Program-made: the position numbers and the translations under genes | Assembly: GCF_009760905.1 (NCBI RefSeq) | Contig: NZ_VIRW01000001.1 | Coordinates: 1-64,000 of the forward strand | Direction of reading: 5' to 3' | Length of the DNA stretch: 64,000 nucleotides | Origin: Chitinibacter sp. GC72 | Lineage (GTDB): Bacteria > Pseudomonadota > Gammaproteobacteria > Burkholderiales > Chitinibacteraceae | The notes under the pieces: model-generated | What the model saw: only the letters and a program-made list of their open reading frames with translations | Databases searched by the model: none | What the model was told of the DNA's origin: nothing | Shown here: in pieces, positions 1-6,776 of the stretch | Numbering within the stretch: position 1 is the first letter of the stretch | Layout of the letters: each line of letters starts with the position of its first letter

Positions 1-283
1 CCTGGCCCTCTACGCCGCCAGCTTTGAAGCCAGTGGCGGGCGCACCCGCGCCGACTGGGAAACCAAACGCCGCGCCCGCGTCGGCAAGGAAGGCAGCATC
101 ACGCTCAAACTGGACAACCCAAGCTGCAAGATGAGCGGCAAGGATCGCGGCGAAGTGACCTTCACGCAGCACTACAGCTCGAAAGACTACAGCGACACCG
201 TACAGAAAACGCTGGAGCTGGTGCAAGAAGGCGGCAAATGGAAAATCAGCCGCGAACGCGTCACCAGCGGGCGTACCGAGTAA
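1..283 (+). CDS. L,D-transpeptidase C-terminal (Cds6/NTF2-like) domain, partial
   Basis: Only the last 93 codons are present, running in from the left edge and ending at the TAA at 281-283. The fragment starts LYAASFEASGG and ends KWKISRERVTSGRTE. A small alpha+beta domain ending in a W-K-I-x-R-E-R strand, with earlier Trp, Arg and Ser-Tyr residues, is typical of the NTF2-like (Cds6) module at the C-terminus of YkuD/ErfK L,D-transpeptidases, which cross-link peptidoglycan or attach proteins to it. The catalytic YkuD domain would lie upstream, outside the window. A free-standing NTF2-like protein cannot be excluded. Confidence 0.6.
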   Translation, partial: LALYAASFEASGGRTRADWETKRRARVGKEGSITLKLDNPSCKMSGKDRGEVTFTQHYSSKDYSDTVQKTLELVQEGGKWKISRERVTSGRTE

Positions 284-295
284 TTACATCAACAA

Positions 296-344
296 AGGTA
301 TTGCCATACAGGCCAATATGCAATTGGTCTGTATCCACATACCC
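296..344. repeat. 49-bp palindromic element, copy 1
   Basis: Ends are AGGTATTGC and CATACCC. The inner arms ATACAGGCCAAT and ATTGGTCTGTAT pair as a near-perfect stem around a short loop. It lies in the 140-bp gap between the transpeptidase stop and the LuxR gene. Confidence 0.8.
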
Positions 345-361
345 TTGCTTGCTGCTGCGTC

Positions 362-378
362 ATTCAGATCAATTGAAT
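362..378. promoter_or_regulatory. 17-bp palindrome ATTCAG-N5-TTGAAT upstream of luxR-type gene
   Basis: The sequence ATTCAGATCAATTGAAT has the same 17-bp ATTCA-N7-TGAAT geometry as the four sites near the LysR-pirin and cytochrome b561 promoters (42290-46020). It sits 46 bp before the chosen start of the LuxR-type regulator. It may be an operator for the same regulator, or a chance match. Confidence 0.3.
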
Positions 379-423
379 TTAATGGCGCAGAGTGAGCGAC
401 TCGCATCTAAAAATGGAACACCG

Positions 424-1020
424 ATGAGCCAGCCGATTTACCTGCTTAGCCAAGACGCTGGCCTGCTCAAACACTGGCAGGCCAGTTGGGGCGCCGATTG
501 CGTCACCATAGAGCAAGCCTGCAACCCCCTGCCCGCCAACGCCATTCTGATACTCGATCTGGCGCACCCGCAATTAATGCAATGGGATAATGCACAGTGG
601 TCGGCTCGCCTGAACTCGGCACTGGTCATCGCCGCCAGCACCAACCCCCGGGACGAAGAAGGTCATTATTTGCTGAGCGTGGGCGCGCGCGCCTATTGCC
701 ACGCGGCCGCCCCCGGCAAGTTGCTGGAACAGGTTTTGTCTGTGGTGGCAGCAGGAGAAATCTGGGCCGGCCGCAGCCTAGTGCAGCGCATTTTAAGCGC
801 CATCAACCAATTGCCCGCCCAGAAACCGGTGCTCAGCGAATTGAGCGAACGCGAAAAAGAAACCGCCATCTATGCCGCCAAAGGCTACGCCAACAAGGAA
901 ATCGCCCGCGTACTGAATATTTCGGAGCGCACCGTCAAGGCGCATCTGACCAGCTGCTATGACAAACTGGGCATCAGCGACCGTGTTCACCTGACGCTGC
1001 GCGTGAATGGATTGAGCTAA
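424..1020 (+). CDS. LuxR/NarL-family transcriptional regulator with degenerate receiver
   Basis: A 198-residue protein of two-domain NarL/FixJ type. Residues 1-115 resemble a receiver: a beta strand ends at D45 (ILILDLAHP) and a GARAY turn is followed by an AGEIW helix typical of NarL-type regulators. Residues 135-198 are a LuxR helix-turn-helix (LSEREKETAIYAAKGYANKEIA, then ERTVKAHL). The conserved receiver Lys after the GARAY turn is missing, and the acidic pocket near residue 10 has a single Asp, so canonical phosphorylation is doubtful. The ATG at 424 has GGA 7 nt upstream; an in-frame ATG at 382 is an alternative that would add 14 residues. No histidine kinase is adjacent, so it is an orphan regulator here. 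Confidence 0.85.
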   Translation: MSQPIYLLSQDAGLLKHWQASWGADCVTIEQACNPLPANAILILDLAHPQLMQWDNAQWSARLNSALVIAASTNPRDEEGHYLLSVGARAYCHAAAPGKLLEQVLSVVAAGEIWAGRSLVQRILSAINQLPAQKPVLSELSEREKETAIYAAKGYANKEIARVLNISERTVKAHLTSCYDKLGISDRVHLTLRVNGLS

Positions 1021-1116
1021 ACGCAGCGCACCATTCATCCGCTGCACGGATCATCGCCGGGCAGCCTCCGACTCGCGCTCGCCTATACTCGGCAAACAAG
1101 TCATGGGAGCGCAATC

Positions 1117-1896
1117 ATGAACAGCATCAGCGAACAGGAGTTTATCGAATCTGCCCAGCTTGCCACACTGGATTTGTCCGATCTGGTGCCGCAAACTCAT
1201 CTGCCACAATCCAATCTGATCCAGTTCTTTGACCGGCTCAGAAAGGCCGTTATCAATGGGCGCTGGCGACCTAATACTGCGCTACCCAGTATCGAAGAAT
1301 TCGCTTACCTGACCAGCCTGCCCGCCGCACAAGTCCAGCTGGCATTGCGCCTGCTCAATAGTCAGCACTGGATACGCAAGGCCAGCGACGGGTTGTATTA
1401 CATTACGCCCAGACTCGATCAGCCGGTTGGCAAGCTCAGCAGTTTTAGCGAAATGCTCAAAGAAAGAGGTTTTACACCCGCTTCAACCTGGATTGAACGG
1501 GTGATCACCGAGCCCAGCCTGGACGAACAATGGCGGCTTAAACTACATGCAGGCGAGCAAGTGGCCCGCTTACAAAGACTGAGGATTGCCGACGGAATCG
1601 TCATCGGCTACGAGGTGAGCGCGATTCCTGAGCGTTTTTTGCCCGATCCCCTTCAGGTGCAGGATTCGCTGTACGCTTACTTCCGGACCGCGCAGCTGGA
1701 GATTGCGATGGCGCGGGAGGAAATTGACGCCGATTATGCCGACGAAGACATGGCCAACTGGTGTAACTTTGACCCGCAACAACCGCTATTGCGGCTGACC
1801 CGGGTCAGCCATCTGGCCGATGAAACGCCACTGGAATTGAGCTATTCCTTCTTTCGCAGCGATTATTATCATTATGTTGTGCAGTACCGCGAATAA
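1117..1896 (+). CDS. GntR-family regulator (HutC/UTRA subfamily)
   Basis: A 259-residue protein. Residues about 30-100 form a winged helix of GntR type (FDRLRKAVINGRWRPNTALPS, with LTSLPAAQVQLALRLLNSQ as the recognition region). Residues about 105-255 match a UTRA effector-binding domain, ending in LRLTRVSHLADETPLELSYS and YHYVVQYRE. HutC-type regulators bind a small-molecule ligand and usually repress neighbouring catabolic or transport genes. No obvious target lies next to it: pncC downstream is convergent. The ATG at 1117 follows a GGGAGC ribosome-binding sequence. The ligand cannot be predicted. Confidence 0.88.
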   Translation: MNSISEQEFIESAQLATLDLSDLVPQTHLPQSNLIQFFDRLRKAVINGRWRPNTALPSIEEFAYLTSLPAAQVQLALRLLNSQHWIRKASDGLYYITPRLDQPVGKLSSFSEMLKERGFTPASTWIERVITEPSLDEQWRLKLHAGEQVARLQRLRIADGIVIGYEVSAIPERFLPDPLQVQDSLYAYFRTAQLEIAMAREEIDADYADEDMANWCNFDPQQPLLRLTRVSHLADETPLELSYSFFRSDYYHYVVQYRE

Positions 1897-1953
1897 AACA
1901 GGCGAATCCCTGCCCGCAGAGCTCAAACACCAGTGGACTAATAACAGACCGTA

Positions 1954-2466
1954 TTAAGCAGCTTCACGCAAAAAGGCGGCCAGCCTCTCTAATGCACGGT
2001 ATACCGTTGCAGCCCTGATCTGTGAACGGTTGCCGGCAAATACCTGCTTCTCGGTGATAATACCAGCGGGCGTTGCCCACGCCAGCCAGACGGTGCCAAC
2101 GGGCTTTTCAGCGCTTCCCCCGGTTGGACCAGCAATGCCCGACACGGCCAGCGCCCAGCGCGCGTTGGCGTTGGTCGCTGCGCCCTGCGCCATCGCCGCG
2201 ACCACTGGCTCGCTCACCGCGCCAAGGCCATCAATAAACGCGGGAGGCACATCCAGCATGTCGGTTTTGGCGTGATTGGCGTAAGTAATATAGCCACGCT
2301 CAAACCACGCGCTAGAACCGGCGATTTCGGTAATCGCAGCGGCAATCAGGCCGCCGGTACACGACTCGGCCGTCGCCAGCGTTTCGCCACGAGCGAGTAG
2401 CAATTGGCCAATCTCGGTCGAGATAGAGTCGACTTCGGCCGAAAAAGGAGCAGGAAAGTCAGGCAT
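1954..2466 (-). CDS. pncC: Nicotinamide-nucleotide amidase (CinA C-terminal family)
   Basis: A 170-residue stand-alone CinA C-terminal domain. PncC deamidates nicotinamide mononucleotide to nicotinate mononucleotide in the pyridine nucleotide cycle, recycling NMN released by NAD-dependent DNA ligase. The family signature AESCTGG is at residues 33-39, followed by GYITYANHAK and the AVSGIAGPTGG loop. Length matches the short bacterial form. Its ATG shares one base with the orn stop codon (TAATG), so the two genes are probably co-transcribed and translationally coupled. Confidence 0.95.
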   Translation of the reverse strand: MPDFPAPFSAEVDSISTEIGQLLLARGETLATAESCTGGLIAAAITEIAGSSAWFERGYITYANHAKTDMLDVPPAFIDGLGAVSEPVVAAMAQGAATNANARWALAVSGIAGPTGGSAEKPVGTVWLAWATPAGIITEKQVFAGNRSQIRAATVYRALERLAAFLREAA

Positions 2467-3062
2467 TACGCGTCATCTTCTTCAGTCTGTAGCAGGGCAA
2501 CGTCAACGCCTTCACCAGCCAGCTTGATAAAATGATCGCGATAAAACTTCAGCTCGTCGATCGACTCCAGAATATCGGCCAGCGCGGTATGCGCACCGCG
2601 TTTTTTAAATTGCTTGGCCACTTCGGGCTTCCAGCGCTTGCACAATTCCTTGAGCGTTGACACATCCAGATTGCGGTAATGGAACCAGCTTTCCAGCGTG
2701 GGCATGTATTTGACCAAAAAGCGTCGATCCTGATGCACCGAATTGCCGCACAGTGGCGAAACGCCTTTCGGGCAATACTGGCTGATAAATTCGATCACTT
2801 GTGCTTCGACTTCAGCTTCGGTCAAGGTTGAGGCTTTCACCTTGGCGGTCAGGCCGGAATTGCCATGCGTTTTGGTGCACCACTCATCCATTGCATCCAT
2901 CACTGCGTCAGACTGATGCACCACCAGCGTCGGACCTTCGGCAATCAGGTTCAGGTGGCTATCTGTAATCACCACGGCTATTTCAATCACACGGTCGGTT
3001 TCTGGCTCCAGACCGGTCATTTCCATATCGATCCAGATGAGGTGGTTCTGGTCTTGTGGCAT
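2466..3062 (-). CDS. orn: Oligoribonuclease
   Basis: A 198-residue DEDDh 3-to-5 exonuclease that degrades 2-5 nt RNAs, including pGpG from c-di-GMP breakdown. Acidic residues of motif I are D12 and E14 in [10 protein letters not shown]; the DEDDh His-Asp pair is in [11 protein letters not shown] near residue 160. Length is the usual one. The window also encodes two HD-GYP proteins, whose c-di-GMP products feed this enzyme. It is the first gene of an orn-pncC pair and is divergent from the M48 protease with only 48 bp between start codons, so the two promoters must overlap. Confidence 0.97.
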   Translation of the reverse strand: MPQDQNHLIWIDMEMTGLEPETDRVIEIAVVITDSHLNLIAEGPTLVVHQSDAVMDAMDEWCTKTHGNSGLTAKVKASTLTEAEVEAQVIEFISQYCPKGVSPLCGNSVHQDRRFLVKYMPTLESWFHYRNLDVSTLKELCKRWKPEVAKQFKKRGAHTALADILESIDELKFYRDHFIKLAGEGVDVALLQTEEDDA

Positions 3063-3110
3063 ACTTGCTCGCTTGTATTCATAAAAAAATCTATTTTATC
3101 CCGCGATCCC

Positions 3111-4361
3111 ATGACTGCCCACCAATTTTCCATCCTCTTTCTATTCGCACTGCTGACCAGCGTTTTGCTGCAATTGTGGCTGGCGATGCGCCATATCAAT
3201 CATGTGCTGCGGCATCGCAAGGCAGTACCCAGCGAGTTTGCCGGGCAAATCAGCATTGAGGCGCATGGCCGCGCAGCGGCGTACACCATTGCCAAAACCC
3301 GCTTTGGCATGTTCAGTACCATTTTTGATGCGATGCTGCTGGCCGCATTTACCGTTGGTGGCGGGATCGAATGGCTATCGCAACTGACTGCTCCATGGTT
3401 TGATTCCGATATTGCCCAGGGCCTGGCGCTGATCACCGGCCTGGCCATCGTCAACACCATACTGAGCCTGCCTTTTTCGCTGATCTCGACTTTTGTCATC
3501 GAGGCGCGTTTTGGCTTTAACCAGATGACACCCAAATTGTTTATTGCCGATTTCATCAAATCGACCGCGATAGGCGCAATCATCGGCCTGCCTTTGCTGG
3601 CGGCGATTTTATGGCTGATGGCCCGTATGGGCGACAACTGGTGGCTGTATGTGTGGGTCACGTGGCTGGTTTTTTCGCTCACATTAATGTGGGTATTCCC
3701 GACTTTTATCGCACCACTATTTAATAAATTTGTCCCGCTGGAAGACGGCGTCATGAAAGAGCGCATCGTCGCGCTGCTTCAGCGTTGCGGCTTTACCAGT
3801 AATGGCCTCTTTGTGATGGACGGCAGCAAACGCTCCAGCCACGGCAACGCCTACTTCACCGGCCTTGGCAAATCCAAACGCATCGTCTTTTTTGATACCT
3901 TGCTCAAAACGCTGGCGCCGGCCGAAGTGGAAGCCGTGCTGGCGCACGAGCTGGGGCATTTCAAACATCGCCATATCGTCAAACGTATGATCTGGACATT
4001 TGCACTGATGCTCGGCCTGCTCTGGGTGCTGGGCGAGCTCAAATCACAGCTATGGTTTTATCAGGGGCTGGGCGTGAGCACCCCGAGTACCGCCGCCGCG
4101 CTGCTGCTGTTTTTCCTCACTCTGCCGGTATTTACTTTTATTTTTGCACCGATCAGCTCGATCACCTCGCGCAAGCATGAATACGAAGCCGACGCTTTTG
4201 CCGCTTCGCAATGTTCGGCGGAAGATCTGATTACCGCGCTGGTGAAACTGTATCGTGATAATGCTTCAACGCTGACGCCAGATCCACTGCACAGCATGTT
4301 TTACGATAGCCATCCGCCAGCGAGCTTACGCATCGCCGCTTTGCGCCGATTGAACAGCTAA
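3111..4361 (+). CDS. M48-family (Ste24-type) membrane zinc metalloprotease
   Basis: A 416-residue integral membrane protein. An N-terminal M48_N region of about five hydrophobic segments (residues 5-205) precedes a catalytic domain with the zinc motif HELGH at 279-283, and a third ligand in EYEADAFA. This is the CAAX-protease/Ste24 architecture seen in bacterial M48 proteases, thought to act in membrane protein quality control. The reading frame stays open upstream to 2865, but that part overlaps orn antisense; the ATG at 3111 begins a natural hydrophobic N-terminus. Substrate unknown. Confidence 0.92.
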   Translation: MTAHQFSILFLFALLTSVLLQLWLAMRHINHVLRHRKAVPSEFAGQISIEAHGRAAAYTIAKTRFGMFSTIFDAMLLAAFTVGGGIEWLSQLTAPWFDSDIAQGLALITGLAIVNTILSLPFSLISTFVIEARFGFNQMTPKLFIADFIKSTAIGAIIGLPLLAAILWLMARMGDNWWLYVWVTWLVFSLTLMWVFPTFIAPLFNKFVPLEDGVMKERIVALLQRCGFTSNGLFVMDGSKRSSHGNAYFTGLGKSKRIVFFDTLLKTLAPAEVEAVLAHELGHFKHRHIVKRMIWTFALMLGLLWVLGELKSQLWFYQGLGVSTPSTAAALLLFFLTLPVFTFIFAPISSITSRKHEYEADAFAASQCSAEDLITALVKLYRDNASTLTPDPLHSMFYDSHPPASLRIAALRRLNS

Positions 4362-4375
4362 ATTGTCAGTTTCAC

Positions 4376-4652
4376 TAGGGTCTGTTAACGTCTGGTTTGC
4401 GATCGCGCTGGAGCGATTTTCGTGGCAGATCAAGGCATTTCGTACGATGGTTCGTAATTTTGACCAGCCATTCGAGCACAGAATAGCGCCGAGATGCCGC
4501 GAAAAGCGCCCAGCCCTACGGGATTGGCTACTTTTGGCCTGACCCTGCGTTACAAGCCGCTGGCATAGAATGCTATGCGGCACGTCTTGTACCTTGGCTC
4601 AGGCCAAAATCAGCACAAACGCGATTCGTAAACCAAACGTCAACAGACCCTA
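4376..4652. mobile_element. MITE-like element with 30-bp terminal inverted repeats and TA flanks
   Basis: The 273-bp segment 4378-4650 begins GGGTCTGTTAACGTCTGG and ends with the near-complement CCAAACGTCAACAGACCC. The two ends match over about 30 bp with four substitutions and one gap. TA dinucleotides flank both ends (4376-4377, 4651-4652), which suggests a TA target duplication as in the IS630/Tc1-mariner group. No reading frame encodes a transposase, so it is non-autonomous. It fills almost the whole gap between the M48 protease and phhB. An eroded second right end is at 39910-39972. Confidence 0.8.
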
Positions 4653-4706
4653 AAAAACCATGCTAGAACTAGATTACATTTTAACCAGCACCAACGGGAT
4701 GTAATC

Positions 4707-5021
4707 ATGGCCTTGGCACAAGAAAACTGTATTGATAAAGCCCCCAAACTGGACGATGTGGCGGCGGAAATGCTCTCGACCGACCTGCAAGACTGGATTA
4801 TGGTCAACGGCACTCTGGAAAAGACCTTCCGCTTTCGCAATTTTCACGAGACGATGAGTTTCGCCAATGCCGTTGCGTACATCGCGCACCAGCAAGACCA
4901 TCATCCTTCGATAGACCTGACTTTTGGCCGCTGCAAGCTAACGTGGAATACCCATTCAGCCGGCGGCCTTTCCCGCAATGACTTCATCTGCGCTGCCCGG
5001 GTTGATCAACTCAAGGCGTAG
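4707..5021 (+). CDS. phhB: Pterin-4a-carbinolamine dehydratase
   Basis: A 104-residue PCD/DCoH protein that dehydrates 4a-hydroxytetrahydropterin to quinonoid dihydropterin, recycling the cofactor of aromatic amino acid hydroxylases. The active-site region reads HQQDHHPSIDL, with the His-His-Pro signature, followed by LTWNTHSAGGLSRND. Length is typical. No phenylalanine hydroxylase gene lies in the window. rsgA follows after 19 bp and may be co-transcribed. Confidence 0.93.
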   Translation: MALAQENCIDKAPKLDDVAAEMLSTDLQDWIMVNGTLEKTFRFRNFHETMSFANAVAYIAHQQDHHPSIDLTFGRCKLTWNTHSAGGLSRNDFICAARVDQLKA

Positions 5022-5040
5022 ACCAACCGATCAAGGCTTC

Positions 5041-5925
5041 ATGACCGCTACCACCGCCCGCATTGTGACCAGCTACGGCAAAGTTTATATCGTTGAACTT
5101 GACGATGGCCGCCGCCTTTCCGCCTCGACGCGAGGTAAAAAAACCGATTATGCCTGCGGCGATTATGTCGCCATCGACGTACTGAACGCCGAGCAGGCGG
5201 TGATCAACAAGGCGCTGGAGCGTAAAACGCTGCTCTATCGCTCGGATCAATGGAAAAGCAAGCTGATCGCCGCCAATGTGACACAGATTATTATCGTCGT
5301 CGCGTCAGTACCGAGTTTTTCGGATGAGCTGATCGGCCGCGCGCTGCTCGCCGCAGCGGACGCCAATATCCGCGCGGTCATTTGCCTGAATAAATGCGAT
5401 CTACCCGAAAGCGAGGCTGCGCGTGAGCGCCTGGCTTACTACAAGCAGTTTGATTACCCAGTGGTGGAAATTTCGGCCAAAGAAGATCTGAGCCCCTTGA
5501 TGCCGTGGCTGGACGGCCAGATTTCGGTGCTCGTTGGCCAATCGGGCATGGGCAAATCGACGATCACCAATGCACTGATTCCCGAAGCCAATGCGCGGGT
5601 GAACGACATTTCGGTCGCGCTCGATTCGGGCAAGCACACGACAACGCACGCACAATTGTACAAACTGAACGAAACCGCTGAGCTGATTGACTCGCCCGGC
5701 CTGCAATCGTTTGGGCTAGCGCATATGCGCGCCGAATCGCTGCCGCACCTGATGGCCGATATGTCACCCCACGTCGGACAATGCCGCTTTAGCAATTGCC
5801 GCCATCGTCAGGAGCCCGGCTGCGCCATTCTCAGCGCCGTGGCCGCAGGCCAGATCGCTGCCAGCCGTCTGGAACTGATGCACCGCTTGCAGGACGAAAT
5901 CCAATTGGCCAGCACGAATTACTGA
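5041..5925 (+). CDS. rsgA: Ribosome small-subunit-dependent GTPase A
   Basis: A 294-residue circularly permuted GTPase that helps late maturation of the 30S subunit. An N-terminal OB fold (residues 1-65) is followed by the GTPase domain in permuted order: NKCD at 117-120, the P-loop GQSGMGKST at 166-174, and the DSPG switch at 217-220. The C-terminal zinc site is C248, C253, H255, C261. The frame is open upstream to 4978, but the ATG at 5041 gives the standard N-terminus and avoids overlap with phhB. A heptamer tandem repeat starts 9 bp after the stop. Confidence 0.96.
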   Translation: MTATTARIVTSYGKVYIVELDDGRRLSASTRGKKTDYACGDYVAIDVLNAEQAVINKALERKTLLYRSDQWKSKLIAANVTQIIIVVASVPSFSDELIGRALLAAADANIRAVICLNKCDLPESEAARERLAYYKQFDYPVVEISAKEDLSPLMPWLDGQISVLVGQSGMGKSTITNALIPEANARVNDISVALDSGKHTTTHAQLYKLNETAELIDSPGLQSFGLAHMRAESLPHLMADMSPHVGQCRFSNCRHRQEPGCAILSAVAAGQIAASRLELMHRLQDEIQLASTNY

Positions 5926-5933
5926 CGGGACGA

Positions 5934-5994
5934 GGTGTGAGGTGTGAGGTGTGAGGTGTGAGGTGTGAGGTGTGAGGTGTGAGGTGTGAGGTGT
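5934..5994. repeat. GGTGTGA heptamer tandem array (8.7 copies)
   Basis: Eight perfect GGTGTGA units (5934-5989) plus GGTGT. The array begins 9 bp after the rsgA stop codon. The same heptamer forms a nine-copy array at 35705-35767 after the hybrid kinase gene. Being perfect, both should vary in copy number between strains. Confidence 0.97.
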
Positions 5995-6013
5995 CTGCAG
6001 CATGGTTGAATAT

Positions 6014-6062
6014 GGGTATACCAACGAAAGCGTTACTGATCAATACCCACATGAATATACCC
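6014..6062. repeat. 49-bp palindromic element, copy 2 (degenerate)
   Basis: Ends are GGGTATACC and ATATACCC, exactly 49 bp apart. The middle is not palindromic, though an extra CAATACCC lies at 6041-6048. It lies between the heptamer array and the 3-prime end of the DUF2062 gene. Confidence 0.5.
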
Positions 6063-6071
6063 TGTGCAGTA

Positions 6072-6626
6072 TTAAATTTTGTTCCGCTGCGGTTTCGCTC
6101 TCTTGCGCACAGCCCAGTACACCCACAAGCGCCACAGCAATTGCACAAGCAGATAGCTGCCCGCAGCCAGCAAAAGCCCTAATAAGGGCAAGCCGATCAG
6201 CAGCGGCATTCCTAATGATTGAACCCACGCCCCCATCGCCGCAAGCCAATCGAAAAAGGCCAAATCCATCAGCGACGGAATTTGTGCCATGGTGGCGCTG
6301 CCATCCTGCCCTGTGACCCAGGAGCCAAGCAAAAAGGCCAGCCAGTAAATCGGCGCAATCGTCAATGGATTGGTATAGAAGGTCGCAAAAATAGCGACGG
6401 GTAAATTAACCCGAAACACCAGCGCCAGCACTGAGGCGGTAATCACCTGCAAAGGGCCGGGAATCAACCCGCCTATCATGCCTGCAGCCACGCCCCCGGC
6501 CACCGAGCGCCGGTTCAGGTGCCATAAATTGGGGTGCTCAAACCAGTGCGCAAACCGGCGCAAAAACCGGTTCTGATGCAACGTGTGCTGATCGGGCAGC
6601 CAGCGGCGCAATATTTTTTTCGGCAT
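6072..6626 (-). CDS. DUF2062 membrane protein
   Basis: A 184-residue protein with the DUF2062 pattern: a basic N-terminus (MPKKILRRWLPDQHTLHQNR), then RRSVAGGVAAGMIGGLIPGPLQ and a YTNPLTIAPIYW segment. Two further hydrophobic stretches precede a basic C-terminal tail. Function is not established in this family; it is an inner-membrane protein of about four segments. Its start is about 150 bp from the divergent relA start, and its stop faces rsgA. The ATG at 6626 is the first sensible start. Confidence 0.9.
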   Translation of the reverse strand: MPKKILRRWLPDQHTLHQNRFLRRFAHWFEHPNLWHLNRRSVAGGVAAGMIGGLIPGPLQVITASVLALVFRVNLPVAIFATFYTNPLTIAPIYWLAFLLGSWVTGQDGSATMAQIPSLMDLAFFDWLAAMGAWVQSLGMPLLIGLPLLGLLLAAGSYLLVQLLWRLWVYWAVRKRAKPQRNKI

Positions 6627-6776
6627 ATGTAAATATTCATCATCAATAAGCTATGACAGACCTTTTATTTTGGGCAAAATTCACCACTGAACAAAATATG
6701 CTGAACGCACACTAATGATGGCTTGCCTCTGGGCAAGATCAACTCGGGCTTTCGCACACAGGACATCGCATTTTTT

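Noticed and set aside
5764-6148. Minus-strand open frames encoding TSHLTPH repeats across the heptamer array
   Set aside because: They are translations of the tandem repeat itself, overlap rsgA and DUF2062 genes, and have no ribosome-binding site.
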